The notes: generated by a model not told the origin, from the letters alone. Numbered from the stretch's first letter, positions 1-8,361 are shown. The stretch is DNA of 64,000 bases from Halobellus sp. MBLA0158 (GCF_041477585.1 NZ_JBGNYA010000001.1:992001-1056000); one strand, 5' to 3'. Program-made: numbers and translations.

Positions 1-355
1 TCGTCGCCTCCGACGAGTAGGAGTACAGCACCGCGGCCGCGCCGATCAGCCCGAAGATGACGCCCATCAGCCGCGAGAGCGTGTCGACGTTGAGCAGCAC
101 CGCGTCGAACCCGAGGAACGAGACAGGGAGGTAGACTCCCGCCGGCACGAGCAGCGACCACAGCGAGACCCCTCCGGTCGCGATGACGCCGAGCGCGTGG
201 CCGAGCCGCCGCGAGAGGAACGGCATCACGACCGCGACCGCGAGGATCACGAGCGCCGGCGGCAGGACTGTCGGCAGGTCGACCGTCGGGAGCGAGCCCG
301 CCGGCTCCGACGCCAGGAGCGTCGCCGTCGCGGGCGCGGTGGCGAGTCCGCTCAT
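1..355 (-). CDS. MrpD/NuoL-type proton-conducting antiporter subunit, partial (N-terminus only)
   Basis: About 118 codons are visible; the gene runs off the left edge. The ATG (355-353) overlaps the TGA of the preceding gene by one base, so it is the next member of the Mrp operon. The visible protein has a short polar N-terminus, then hydrophobic helices (LPPALVILAVAVV, LGVIATGGVSLWSLLVP) and a segment FDAVLLNVDTLSRLMGVIFG. That last segment matches the 'hDxhshhhhhh' beginning of TM3 in MrpD/NuoN-type subunits. I infer a third D-type ion-translocating subunit of the antiporter. The catalytic Glu/Lys residues lie outside the window, so function is inferred from position and the N-terminal helices. 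Confidence 0.75.
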   Translation of the reverse strand, partial: MSGLATAPATATLLASEPAGSLPTVDLPTVLPPALVILAVAVVMPFLSRRLGHALGVIATGGVSLWSLLVPAGVYLPVSFLGFDAVLLNVDTLSRLMGVIFGLIGAAAVLYSYSSEAT

Positions 356-2268
356 CAGAACGCCACCCCCGTTGCGTCCGCGACGACGCGCTGGATCAGC
401 GCGAGGAACACCATCGCCTTCGGCGCGATGCCGAGCGCGATGGCGCCGGCCGCGACGACGGTGATCGGCCCGAGCATAAACCACGTGCTCTCCTCGCCGA
501 AGCCGCGGCGCTCCCAGCCGGAGGCCGGCGGGCCGCCGTGGTCGACATGGTGGTCGTCGGCGCCGGCCTCCGTGATCGACATCTCCCCGCCCGCGGAGTC
601 GTCGGCGCCGTCGCCGGCGCCGTCGCTCCCGTCGTCGCGGAGGTGATCGCTCGGGTACCGGTCGACGGCGTACTCGCCGTCTTCGACCCGCGCGTCGACC
701 TCGACTCGGCCCTCGCTCTCGGAGGGCTCTACGTCGGGGTCGACCTCGGGCTCGATCCGCTCGGCGGTGTTGATCGGCACCTCGTCCTGCTCTGCTTCCG
801 GATCGGTGAGGTCGCGTCCGTCGGCGGCCTCAACGTCGCCGTCGTCGACCTGTTCGTCCTCCTCGGGCCGTTCGCCGCCGTCCGTGCGGACGCGGCGCCC
901 GCCCATCGGGAACTCCACGAGCGGCTTCGCGTCGCTGTCCTCCGGCGTCTGGAAGAACGCCTGGTAGACGATCGGCCAGAAGTAGCCGATGTTGAGCAGC
1001 CCCGAGGTGAGAAGCACCACGGCGAAGATCGCCGTCCCGTTGTCGAGGCTCCCGATCAGGAGGTACCACTTGCTCACGAAGCCCGCGACGAGCGGCAGGC
1101 CCGCCATCCCGACGCTCGCGACCGCGAAGGCCGCCATCGTCACGGGCATCCGCTTTCCGATCCCGGCCATCTCGCTGATGTCGTCGGTGTGGGTCTCGAC
1201 GTGGATCGCGCCCGCACAGAAGAACAGCGTGAGCTTCATGAAGGCGTGCGCGGGGATGTGGAGTAGCCCGCCGACGAGCGCCGCGGGCGACAGCAGGCCC
1301 AGCCCCAGGACGATATACGACAGTTGGCTGATCGTCGAGTACGCCAGCCGGCGCTTGAGGTTGTCCTGCCGGAGCGCGATCACGCTCGCGACGACGATCG
1401 TGATCGCCGCGACCGTCGCCAGCGGCAGGCCGACGCCGAGGTCCGAGACCGTCTGCGGGCCGAAGACGTCCAGCACCACCCGCGCGATGCCGAACACGCC
1501 GCTCTTGACGACCGCGACGGCGTGCAAGAGCCCGGAGACGGGCGTCGGCGCCACCATCGCGTCCGGGAGCCACGAGTGGACGGGGATGAGCGCCGCCTTC
1601 ACGCCGAAGCCGCCGGCCAAGAGTGCGAACGCCGCCCGCGCGAGGACGGGATCGGCGCTCGCGAGCTCGGCGATGCCGCCGGGCGTGAACGCCACCGTGC
1701 CGGTCGTCCAGAAGACCAACACGGTCCCGGCCAGCACCGCGACGCCGCCGCCGAAGGTGTAGGTGAGGTACTTCCGGCCCGCCTTCCGCGCCGTGTCGCT
1801 CTCGTCGTGGGCGACGAGCGGGTAGGTCGCGACCGTCAGGAGCTCGTAGAAGATGTACAGCGCGACGAGGTTCGACGCGAACGCGACGCCGAGCGCCGAG
1901 CCGACGCTCCCCGCGAACGCCGCGAAGTACCGCGTCTGGGAGTGCTCGTCGAGGCCGCGCATGTAGCCGATGCTGTAGAAGCTCGTGACGAGCCACAGCC
2001 CGCTCGCCAGGAGTCCGAAGACCATCCCGAGCGGGTCCGCGCTCAGCGCGAGGTCGATCCCGGGCACGAACGTCCCCAGCCGGGTGACGTGGGTCGTCCC
2101 CGCGAGCGTCGGCGGGATGAGGCTGGCGACGGTGCCGAACGTCGCGAGCGCGGTGAGGATGGTGAAGCCCTCGCGGACGTCGGGTCTGCGGTGCGATGCG
2201 ACGATAGCCAACACGCCGATCGCGGGGAGCAACACCGCCGCGAGCGGCCTGAGAGATTCGATCTCCAT
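355..2268 (-). CDS. Na+/H+ antiporter Mrp subunit D-like (long form, 637 aa)
   Basis: Polytopic membrane protein of the proton-translocating NADH dehydrogenase/Mrp family. It carries the family's key residues: Glu in YELLT (about residue 142), Lys in FGVKAALIPVHSWLPDA (about 224), Lys in VVKSG (about 255) and Lys in VSKWYL (about 400). It is expected to move H+ (or Na+) as part of the Mrp complex in the cytoplasmic membrane. It is longer than a usual MrpD (about 500 aa) because residues about 441-597 form a hydrophilic Asp/Glu-rich insert before the last helix (ITVVAAGAIALGIAP). Its start abuts the stop of the upstream D gene at 2268, and its stop overlaps the next start. Confidence 0.9.
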   Translation of the reverse strand: MEIESLRPLAAVLLPAIGVLAIVASHRRPDVREGFTILTALATFGTVASLIPPTLAGTTHVTRLGTFVPGIDLALSADPLGMVFGLLASGLWLVTSFYSIGYMRGLDEHSQTRYFAAFAGSVGSALGVAFASNLVALYIFYELLTVATYPLVAHDESDTARKAGRKYLTYTFGGGVAVLAGTVLVFWTTGTVAFTPGGIAELASADPVLARAAFALLAGGFGVKAALIPVHSWLPDAMVAPTPVSGLLHAVAVVKSGVFGIARVVLDVFGPQTVSDLGVGLPLATVAAITIVVASVIALRQDNLKRRLAYSTISQLSYIVLGLGLLSPAALVGGLLHIPAHAFMKLTLFFCAGAIHVETHTDDISEMAGIGKRMPVTMAAFAVASVGMAGLPLVAGFVSKWYLLIGSLDNGTAIFAVVLLTSGLLNIGYFWPIVYQAFFQTPEDSDAKPLVEFPMGGRRVRTDGGERPEEDEQVDDGDVEAADGRDLTDPEAEQDEVPINTAERIEPEVDPDVEPSESEGRVEVDARVEDGEYAVDRYPSDHLRDDGSDGAGDGADDSAGGEMSITEAGADDHHVDHGGPPASGWERRGFGEESTWFMLGPITVVAAGAIALGIAPKAMVFLALIQRVVADATGVAF

Positions 2269-3836
2269 CAGAAGTACACCTCCAGCACGGGCTCGAAGAC
2301 GTCGATCAGTTCGACCGCGAACAGGCCGAGGACCACGGCGGCGACCGCGGCGCCGACGACGATGGCGCGCGCCGCCGGCGAGACCGAGCCGGCCGCCGCC
2401 TCCGCCTCTGCGTCGACCGTCTCATCGGCTGCCGACTCGCTCGTCTCTCCGCCGTCTGCGGCCAGCGTGTCGTCGCCGCCGTCCGGGCTCGCGGCGTCGC
2501 CCGCGACCTCCTCGGCCGGCGCGGGCGCGTCGCGGAAGTACATCCGTTCGACGACCCGCGCGAAGTACGCGAGCGTCAGGAGCGTGCTCACCACGGCGAC
2601 GAGCGCGACGCCCCAGCGGCCGCCCTCGACCGCGCCGAGGACGATGTGCCACTTCCCGGCGAAGCCGATCGCCGGCGGCACGCCGACCAGCGCGAACGCC
2701 AGGACCGCGAACGCGGCGCTGGTCAGCGGCGCGCGGTCGGCGACGCCGGCGAGGTCGTCGACGGTGCGGCCGCCCGCGACGCTCGCGAGCGCGCCCACGC
2801 CGACGAACAGCCCGGCCTTCATCACCGCGTGGCCGACGAGGTGGACGAGCCCGCCGGTCACCGCGGTGGAATTGGCGATCGCGAAGCCGGCGATCACGAG
2901 GCCGAACTGCGCGACAGAGGAGTAAGCCAGCATCCGCTTGAGGTCGGACTGGAGGACCGCCAGCACGGAGCCGACGACGACGCTCACCGACGCCAGGACG
3001 ACGAGCGCGTCGAGCGCGAACGGCACCGCGGCGTCGAACGCTGGCGTGAACACGGCGTAGACGATCCGGAACAGCGCGTAGGCGGCCGCCGTCGACACGA
3101 GCGCCGAGATGTACGCGGTGACGCTGTCGGGCGACTCCGCGTAGGCGCCGGGCTGCCAGGTGTGGAGCGGGAAGAGCGCGGCCTTGACCGCGAGGCCGAC
3201 GACGAGCAGGGCGAAGCCCGTGAGGACGAGCGGCGAGCCGTAGCCGACCTCGGGGAGGAGCGTCGACAGGTCGGCCATGTTCAGCGTCCCCGTCGCGATG
3301 TAGAGGTAGCCGACGCCCAGGAGGTACAGCGACGCGCCGATGGTTCCCACGAGCAGGTACTTCAGGCTCGCGAGCGCCGCGGCGGGGTCGTCGCCGGTCG
3401 CGACCAGCGCGTACGTCGCCAGCCCCGTGATCTCGATGAACACGTAGAGGTTGAACACGTCGCCGGTGACGAAGACGCCCGAGATTCCCGCGGTCAGGAG
3501 GAGCAGTTCGCTGTAGAAGCTGTTCGAGTGCGGCCCGGCCGTCCGGGCGTAGGCGACGACCGCGACGGTCACGACGGAGGTCAGGACCACGAGCGTCGCG
3601 CTGACGCCGTCGGCGACGAGTTCGATCCCGAACGGGGGCGTGTAGTTCCCGACCGCGTAGGTGAACGACCCGCTGGAGAACACTTTCGCGGCGACAGAAA
3701 GCGACAGCCCGAGGTGGACGAGCGCCGCGACCGCGGCCGTCGCCCAGCCGGCGCGGTCCCAGACGCCGCCGACGGTGACCGGCAGCAGGGCGAAGAGGAT
3801 CGGCACGGCCACGAGCAGGGCGACGGCGTCAGTCAT
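2268..3836 (-). CDS. mrpD: Na+/H+ antiporter Mrp subunit D (522 aa)
   Basis: Second D-type antiporter subunit with about 14 predicted helices. The proton-channel Glu is in FIEITGLA (about residue 135), the TM7 Lys in GLAVKAALFPLHTW (about 218), and a TM12-like Lys in FAGKWHIVL. The TM8 lysine expected in ALLTKVGVYAL is replaced: the segment reads ALVSTAAAYALFR, with Thr about 249 in the Lys position. An Asp/Glu/Ala-rich loop precedes the last helix. The start overlaps the end of mrpC by 8 nt, which points to translational coupling. It belongs to the same operon as 355-2268, and both presumably assemble into one Mrp complex. Confidence 0.92.
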   Translation of the reverse strand: MTDAVALLVAVPILFALLPVTVGGVWDRAGWATAAVAALVHLGLSLSVAAKVFSSGSFTYAVGNYTPPFGIELVADGVSATLVVLTSVVTVAVVAYARTAGPHSNSFYSELLLLTAGISGVFVTGDVFNLYVFIEITGLATYALVATGDDPAAALASLKYLLVGTIGASLYLLGVGYLYIATGTLNMADLSTLLPEVGYGSPLVLTGFALLVVGLAVKAALFPLHTWQPGAYAESPDSVTAYISALVSTAAAYALFRIVYAVFTPAFDAAVPFALDALVVLASVSVVVGSVLAVLQSDLKRMLAYSSVAQFGLVIAGFAIANSTAVTGGLVHLVGHAVMKAGLFVGVGALASVAGGRTVDDLAGVADRAPLTSAAFAVLAFALVGVPPAIGFAGKWHIVLGAVEGGRWGVALVAVVSTLLTLAYFARVVERMYFRDAPAPAEEVAGDAASPDGGDDTLAADGGETSESAADETVDAEAEAAAGSVSPAARAIVVGAAVAAVVLGLFAVELIDVFEPVLEVYF

Positions 3837-4191
3837 TGAGCTGCACCTCCCGGATGGCCTCCTCGTCGAGCGTCCCGTAGGCGTTGTAGATCCGCACGAC
3901 GAGCGCCAGCGCCACGGCGGTCAGGCTGACGCCGACGACGATGGCGGTCAGGATGAGGACGTGCGGCAGCGGGCTCACGAACGTCTCGGCGCCGTGGCCG
4001 TGGACGACGGGCGGCGAGCCGCCCTGGATGTAGCCGCTCGTGACGAAAAACAGGAAGATCCCGACCTGGAAGACGTTGAGGCCGATGATCTTCGTCACGA
4101 GGTTCGAGCTGGCGGTGACGCCGTACAGGCCGATGCCGACAAGCGCCACGTACACCAGGTAGTTGTAGTGGGTCGCGAGCAGGTCGATCAC
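3829..4191 (-). CDS. mrpC: Na+/H+ antiporter Mrp subunit C (NuoK-like)
   Basis: 120-aa protein with three hydrophobic helices, typical of MnhC/MrpC, the homologue of NuoK. The segments TKIIGLNVFQVGIFLFFV and HVLILTAIVVGVSLTAVALAL match the family pattern, including the short 'LTAIVVGV' region shared by MrpC and NuoK. The start is GTG (4191-4189); it overlaps the TGA of mrpB. It contributes to the ion-translocating membrane core of the Mrp complex. The downstream mrpD start lies inside its last codons. Confidence 0.92.
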   Translation of the reverse strand: MIDLLATHYNYLVYVALVGIGLYGVTASSNLVTKIIGLNVFQVGIFLFFVTSGYIQGGSPPVVHGHGAETFVSPLPHVLILTAIVVGVSLTAVALALVVRIYNAYGTLDEEAIREVQLND

Positions 4192-4682
4192 GCGCGCTCA
4201 CCCCCCTCGCCGTCGGCCTCGCTCTCGACGGCCTCGCCGGCGACGACGAAGTCGCCCCGCGCCAGGCTGAAAAAGAGACTGACGAGGACGCCCGAGACGA
4301 TGGCGCCGATCCCGAGTTCGACGAGTTCGATGCCGTACTTGACGCCGTCGGTCCCGAGCCCGTACGCCTCGTACTCCAGGAAGGCGCCGCCGCCGACCAC
4401 CGCGCCGAGGCCGATGAGCGCGAACGTCGCGCCCCCGAGGGCGATCGCGATCCGGGAGAGGGGGCCCTCAAGCCAGATCCGCGTGGGCTCGATCCCGAAC
4501 GCGAACGCGAGCAGGAGCACGGCCGAGGCGACGATGACGCCGCCCTGGAAGCCGCCGCCCGCGGACTCGGCCCCGTGGAACATCACGTAGAGTCCGAAGG
4601 TGAACACGAACGGGACCACCATACGGACGGTCGTCATGATGATCGTACTCTCGACGTAGGTTCTGTCAGGATCTCCGCTCAT
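4188..4682 (-). CDS. mrpB: Na+/H+ antiporter Mrp subunit B (MnhB domain)
   Basis: 164-aa membrane protein. The family hallmark is FGLYVMFHGAESAGGGFQGG, near residues 22-41, the MnhB core signature (HGHxxPGGGFQGG in bacteria). About four helices follow and a polar C-terminus ends in GGERA. I chose the ATG at 4682-4680 because it overlaps the TGA of the upstream DUF4040 gene (ATGA arrangement) and gives the normal MnhB length. A much longer reading frame exists upstream, but it overlaps the neighbouring gene and is not needed. It is a structural subunit of the antiporter. Confidence 0.92.
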   Translation of the reverse strand: MSGDPDRTYVESTIIMTTVRMVVPFVFTFGLYVMFHGAESAGGGFQGGVIVASAVLLLAFAFGIEPTRIWLEGPLSRIAIALGGATFALIGLGAVVGGGAFLEYEAYGLGTDGVKYGIELVELGIGAIVSGVLVSLFFSLARGDFVVAGEAVESEADGEGGERA

Positions 4683-5221
4683 ACGTAGGCCTCCTGTCGC
4701 AGGACGAGAAGCACCGCGAGCCCGGCGGCGATGACCACCGTCGCCTCGCCGAGGGTGTCGAACCCGCGGTAGGCCGCGAGCACGGCGGTCACGACGTTCT
4801 CGACGCCGGTTTCGGGGTAGGCGTTCTCTAGGTAGTACTCGGTGATCCGCGAGGTCGCGACCGGCGAGGTCGGCGAGCCGACCGCCGGCAGCGACCGCAC
4901 GGTCGTCAGGAGCGTCCCCGCCAGGACGACGACCACCGCGACCGAGCGCCACTCGATCGGCTCGAAGAGGCGCTCGCCGCTCGGGCGGACCGTCTTCGCG
5001 ATCGTCACCAGGAAGAGGACGGTCGTGATCCCGGCGCCCACGGCGGCCTCGGTCAGCGCGACGTCGGGGGCGGCCAAGAGAAGCCACGCGACGGCGATGC
5101 CGAAGCTGAACGCCGCGAAGGCGATGATCGCGTTGAGGACGTCCCGGAGGAAGATTGCCGCCAGCGCGGTCAGCACCGAGAAGGTGAGGACGACCGCGAG
5201 CTCGGCCGTGACTGCGCTCAC
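4679..5221 (-). CDS. Mrp-associated DUF4040/MrpB-like subunit
   Basis: 180-aa protein with four to five helices. The segments DVLNAIIAFAAFSFGIAVAWLLL (residues about 26-48) and APDVALTEAAVGAGITTVLFL (about 50-70) are typical of the DUF4040 domain found in the C-terminal part of bacterial MrpA and in MbhD. Here it is a stand-alone gene, so the MrpA C-terminal module is split off as in many archaea. It sits between mrpG and mrpB with 4-nt overlaps at both ends. It probably forms part of the membrane arm linking the D subunits to B. Confidence 0.88.
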   Translation of the reverse strand: MSAVTAELAVVLTFSVLTALAAIFLRDVLNAIIAFAAFSFGIAVAWLLLAAPDVALTEAAVGAGITTVLFLVTIAKTVRPSGERLFEPIEWRSVAVVVVLAGTLLTTVRSLPAVGSPTSPVATSRITEYYLENAYPETGVENVVTAVLAAYRGFDTLGEATVVIAAGLAVLLVLRQEAYV

Positions 5222-5535
5222 TCGTCTCCCTCCGTTTCCGTGGTCCAGGGCGCGATCCCCTGGTCGTACGCGGCGCGGGTGATCGCGTGTGCGGCGGTCG
5301 GGTTCGTCACGAACAGGAACAGCCCCAGGAGGACCGTCTTCGCCACCGCGAGGTCGGCGCCGAAGACCAGCGCGACCCCGCTCAGCGTGAGCAGGATCCC
5401 CAGGGTGTCGCTCTTGGACGTCGCGTGCGCACGGGTGTACAGGTCCGGCAGGCGGACGATCCCGACGACCGCGACGAACGCGAAGAACGTCCCGGCCGCG
5501 ACGAGCGCGACGACCAGTATCTCGGTCGGCGTCAT
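5218..5535 (-). CDS. mrpG: Na+/H+ antiporter Mrp subunit G
   Basis: 105-aa protein with three helices. The motif GIVRLPDLYTRAHATSKSDTLG (about residues 25-46) is the MnhG/PhaG signature (RLPDxYxRxHAxxKxxTLG). The ATG overlaps no gene but lies one base after the mrpF stop, and its own stop overlaps the next start by 4 nt. It is a small membrane subunit of the Mrp complex. Confidence 0.95.
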   Translation of the reverse strand: MTPTEILVVALVAAGTFFAFVAVVGIVRLPDLYTRAHATSKSDTLGILLTLSGVALVFGADLAVAKTVLLGLFLFVTNPTAAHAITRAAYDQGIAPWTTETEGDE

Positions 5536-5536
5536 C

Positions 5537-5821
5537 TCAGATCACCCCGCCCCGCTCGACGGTGAACTTCGAGATGGCGATGCTCATGAGGAAGTTCAAC
5601 ATCCCGTAGACGAGCGCCACGTCGAGGTAGCCCGGCCGGTCGAGCGCCGCGGCCAAGAGTGCGAGGACGACGACCGCGTTCGTCCCGATCCCGTTGACCG
5701 CGATGACCCGATCCTGCATCGTCGGGCCCGCGACGATCCGGTAGACGAGCACGACGGCGAAGACGACGAACGCGGCCGCGGCGGCCAAAAGCACCGTCTG
5801 GAGCAGTCCCGAGACGGCCAT
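5537..5821 (-). CDS. mrpF: Na+/H+ antiporter Mrp subunit F
   Basis: 94-aa protein with three helices. The motif YRIVAGPTMQDRVIAVNGIGTN (about residues 27-48) is the MnhF/MrpF signature (RhhxGPTxxDRVhAhDxh). A second conserved stretch, LDVALVYGMLNFLMSIAISKF, ends the protein. Its start overlaps the stop of mrpE by one base. MrpF is the smallest conserved subunit of the antiporter. Confidence 0.95.
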   Translation of the reverse strand: MAVSGLLQTVLLAAAAAFVVFAVVLVYRIVAGPTMQDRVIAVNGIGTNAVVVLALLAAALDRPGYLDVALVYGMLNFLMSIAISKFTVERGGVI

Positions 5822-6981
5822 CAGTCGTCCTCCTCCGGCGCGGCGTCTGTCGCGTCGGCGGCCGGCGCCGGGTCGATCGGTCCGTCGGTCGCGACGGAGT
5901 CAGACGTGCCGTCGTCCGCACTCGATTCGACGACCGAGATGCTCCCGCGTTCGGTCGGCGTCGGGATGCGGGCGCCCGAGCGGCCGTAGAAGACGAACCG
6001 GACCGCCCGTTCGAGCCCGCCGGCGGCGAGGTCGTCGCGGGCCGAGCCGGTCAGCGTGTGGATGTCGAGCCCCTCGCGGCCGACGTCGACCGTGAGCGTC
6101 CCGGGCGTCAGCGTGATGCTGTTCGCGAGCGTCGTCACGGGGAGCCCGCCCCACACGCCCGCCCGGAACCGTCGCATCTCGGGGTCGATCGGCAGGTCCG
6201 GGTGGAGGATGATGTACGCGATCGAGAGGTTCGCCTTCGTGATCTCCCAGACGAGGTAGGGAACGAAAAGCGCCATCCGGGCGATCCGGACGCCCGTGCG
6301 CCTCGGCGACGGGGAGAGCACGAAAGTGACGTTGGAGAACGCGATCGTCGCGAGCAGCGCCGTCAGCCCGCCGGTCGCGAGATCGAACGGCGACAGCGAC
6401 CCGGCGACGACGAGATAGAAGGCGAACGTGGCGCCGAAGGTCGCGACGCCCTTCGCGAGCGTCGTCCGCGAGACGAGCCGGCTCCGGGTGGTCGGCCGAC
6501 CGCCGGGCGCCTCCTCGACAGAGAGCGGCGACCGCGCGAGTTCGACCTCGAAGGGCCGGAGCATCGGGGCGCTCCCGCCGGGCCGGAACTCCGGATCGAC
6601 GACGACCCGATCGAGGTCGTGCCGGCGCCCGTACTCGGCGACGATCGCCGCGAAGTCGCCGGGGCTGAACAGGTAGCGGTCGGCGCCGATGACCGCGGTC
6701 TCGATCTCCAGGGGGAACTCGCCTTCGCCGTCCCCGTCGTAGTCGAGGTCCTCTTCGGCCCAGACGGTCACGCGGTCCAAGAGGCCGGTCGCGCTCTGGG
6801 TGTCGTCGGCGGAGCCGCCGTCGACGAGGCGCCACCGCGCGGGGTACACGAAGTGGACGACCGCCGATTCGCCGCTCTCCTCGGCCGCCTCCCGGGCCTC
6901 TCGGACGGCGTATGCGACCGTGTTCCGAAAGGTCGAGGACTCGCCGACGGGCACGAGGATCCGCGGGCTACTGGCCGCCAT
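5821..6981 (-). CDS. mrpE: Mrp subunit E with N-terminal universal-stress-like domain
   Basis: 386-aa protein from the ATG at 6981. Residues 1 to about 165 look like a UspA-type alpha/beta domain: the start SPRILVPVGESSTFRNTV resembles the Usp first strand, and there is a helix AREAAEESGES and a strand VVHFVYP. Residues about 185-310 form the MnhE domain with helices (FAFYLVVAGSLSPFDLATGG, PYLVWEITKANLSIAYIILHP) and the signature ANSITLTPGTLTVDV. The C-terminal tail is acidic. It is the first gene of the operon as seen here. An in-frame upstream extension to 7173 exists but reads through the likely promoter region, so I prefer 6981. Confidence 0.88.
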   Translation of the reverse strand: MAASSPRILVPVGESSTFRNTVAYAVREAREAAEESGESAVVHFVYPARWRLVDGGSADDTQSATGLLDRVTVWAEEDLDYDGDGEGEFPLEIETAVIGADRYLFSPGDFAAIVAEYGRRHDLDRVVVDPEFRPGGSAPMLRPFEVELARSPLSVEEAPGGRPTTRSRLVSRTTLAKGVATFGATFAFYLVVAGSLSPFDLATGGLTALLATIAFSNVTFVLSPSPRRTGVRIARMALFVPYLVWEITKANLSIAYIILHPDLPIDPEMRRFRAGVWGGLPVTTLANSITLTPGTLTVDVGREGLDIHTLTGSARDDLAAGGLERAVRFVFYGRSGARIPTPTERGSISVVESSADDGTSDSVATDGPIDPAPAADATDAAPEEDD

Positions 6982-7233
6982 CAGCCACCACCTGCCTGTG
7001 ATACCGGCCGCCGCCTCCGGTCGGTCACGCGACTCATACGTTACCGTACCGTTACTAAGGGGGTCAAATACGTCTTCCGCTCCGCCGTCACGCCGTCGTA
7101 GGCACAATTTCTGGACGAACGTTCGAGCTTCGCCAAAACGCGATCTCTTTGTCCACTTCCCCGCGATCGGCATATGGGAATTGTTATCTCACATCCGAGT
7201 ACCTTTATATTGCTATCGATCATATAATGTAGT
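6982..7233. promoter_or_regulatory. Divergent promoter region between mrp operon and pilin gene
   Basis: 252 bases without a convincing gene. The right half is AT-rich compared with its surroundings. On the plus strand TTTATAT at 7204-7210 lies 24-30 nt before the pilin ATG, the spacing of an archaeal TATA box for a leaderless mRNA. For the minus-strand mrp operon a GGTGG-like Shine-Dalgarno lies just before the ATG at 6981. I could not pick a clear TATA box for it. Confidence 0.6.
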
Positions 7234-7662
7234 ATGAATATTCAGAAATTATTCACAGAGGATCGAGCCGTCTCGCCGGTCATCGGGGTTATCCTGATGG
7301 TCGCGATCACAGTCATCCTCGCGGCCGTCATCGGGACGTTCGTCCTGAACCTCGGCCAGGGGCTCCAGCAGACGGCGCCCCAGGCGAGCTTCAGCTTCGA
7401 CTACACCGACGACACGAACGTGACGATCACCCACGAGAGCGGTGACTCCATCGACGCTGCCCAACTGAACACGACCGGACTGGAGGTCGGCCCCGTCGAG
7501 TGGGAGGGCCACAACGGCCTGACCGGGACAGTCTCCGCTGGGACGAGCGCGGAGTTCAACAACACCGTCCCCTGGAGCGGCGAGACCGTCCGCGTCGTCT
7601 GGAAATCCGCCGACGGATCGGCCTCGGCGACTCTGAGCCAGTCGACCGCCCCGACGGTCTGA
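7234..7662 (+). CDS. Archaeal type IV pilin (Pilin_N domain)
   Basis: 142-aa secreted pilin. After a short basic and polar leader (MNIQKLFTEDR) comes AVSPVIGVILMVAITVILAA, the Pilin_N/DUF1628 hydrophobic segment, with predicted PibD cleavage between Arg11 and Ala12. The H-domain (residues 13-40) would form the pilus core. The rest is a polar beta-rich head with three N-x-T motifs that could be N-glycosylated (NVTI, NTTG, NNTV). It stands alone, with its own TATA box at 7204-7210. It likely serves adhesion or biofilm formation, as haloarchaeal PilA-type pilins do; which one cannot be said. Confidence 0.88.
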   Translation: MNIQKLFTEDRAVSPVIGVILMVAITVILAAVIGTFVLNLGQGLQQTAPQASFSFDYTDDTNVTITHESGDSIDAAQLNTTGLEVGPVEWEGHNGLTGTVSAGTSAEFNNTVPWSGETVRVVWKSADGSASATLSQSTAPTV

Positions 7663-7764
7663 TCGCCGACTGACGTTTTTATCGGCCCCTGAGTTCTTGT
7701 CGGCCTGAGACAGTCGTTGGCGTAGCCCGTGGGTCGCCCTCGCCACGAGCGCGCGAACCGCCAG

Positions 7765-7772
7765 TTTTTATC
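7765..7772 (+). promoter_or_regulatory. TATA box for hpt
   Basis: TTTTTATC at 7765-7772 lies 23-30 nt before the ATG at 7795, which suggests a leaderless hpt transcript. It is a sequence-only prediction. Confidence 0.55.
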
Positions 7773-7794
7773 TCCGACCCGCAGAACCGTCGAT

Positions 7795-8361
7795 ATGGAT
7801 CAACTGCGGCAGTCGCTCCTCGAAGCCCCGATCATCGAGAAGGGAGACTACGAGTACTTCGTCCACCCCATCAGCGACGGCGTCCCGATGCTCCGCCCGG
7901 AGCTCCTGCGGGAGATCGTGATCAAGATCATCCGGAAGGCCGAGATCGACAACGTCGACAAGATCGTCACCCCGGCCGCGATGGGCATCCACATCTCCAC
8001 GGCGGTCTCTTTGATGACCGACATCCCGCTCGTCGTCATCCGCAAGCGCCAGTACGGCCTCGACGGCGAAGAGCCGCTGAGCCAGCAGACGGGCTACTCC
8101 GAGAACGAGATGTACATCAACGACGTCGACCCGGGCGACCGCGTGCTCGTCCTCGACGACGTGCTCTCGACGGGCGGGACGATGCGGGCGGTGCTCGATG
8201 CCCTGGACACCATCGGCGCCGAGGTCGTCGACACCGTCGCCGTGATCAAGAAGGCGGGCCCGAACGAACTCGACGACAGCGACCACCACGTCAAGACGCT
8301 GATCAACGTCCGCGTCGAGGACGGCGAGGTCGTCATCGTCGACGCGCACGGCGACGACTGA
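7795..8361 (+). CDS. hpt: Hypoxanthine/guanine phosphoribosyltransferase (archaeal HPRT)
   Basis: 188-aa cytoplasmic purine-salvage enzyme that joins hypoxanthine or guanine to PRPP to make IMP or GMP. The PRPP loop [15 protein letters not shown] lies at residues about 116-130. The N-terminal [26 protein letters not shown] is typical of the archaeal HPRT family (Hpt of methanogens and halophiles). I chose the ATG at 7795 rather than an in-frame ATG 66 nt upstream because it gives the family length and fits the TATA box. It has no operon partners. Confidence 0.93.
   Translation: MDQLRQSLLEAPIIEKGDYEYFVHPISDGVPMLRPELLREIVIKIIRKAEIDNVDKIVTPAAMGIHISTAVSLMTDIPLVVIRKRQYGLDGEEPLSQQTGYSENEMYINDVDPGDRVLVLDDVLSTGGTMRAVLDALDTIGAEVVDTVAVIKKAGPNELDDSDHHVKTLINVRVEDGEVVIVDAHGDD

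Noticed and set aside
197-1266. Long plus-strand reading frames over the Mrp genes
   Set aside because: They are GC-rich antisense shadows (Arg/Ala/Pro-rich) of the clear minus-strand antiporter genes and have no family features.
6982-7173. Longer MrpE start at 7173
   Set aside because: It would add 64 residues with no family match and run through the promoter region; the ATG at 6981 begins the Usp-like fold.
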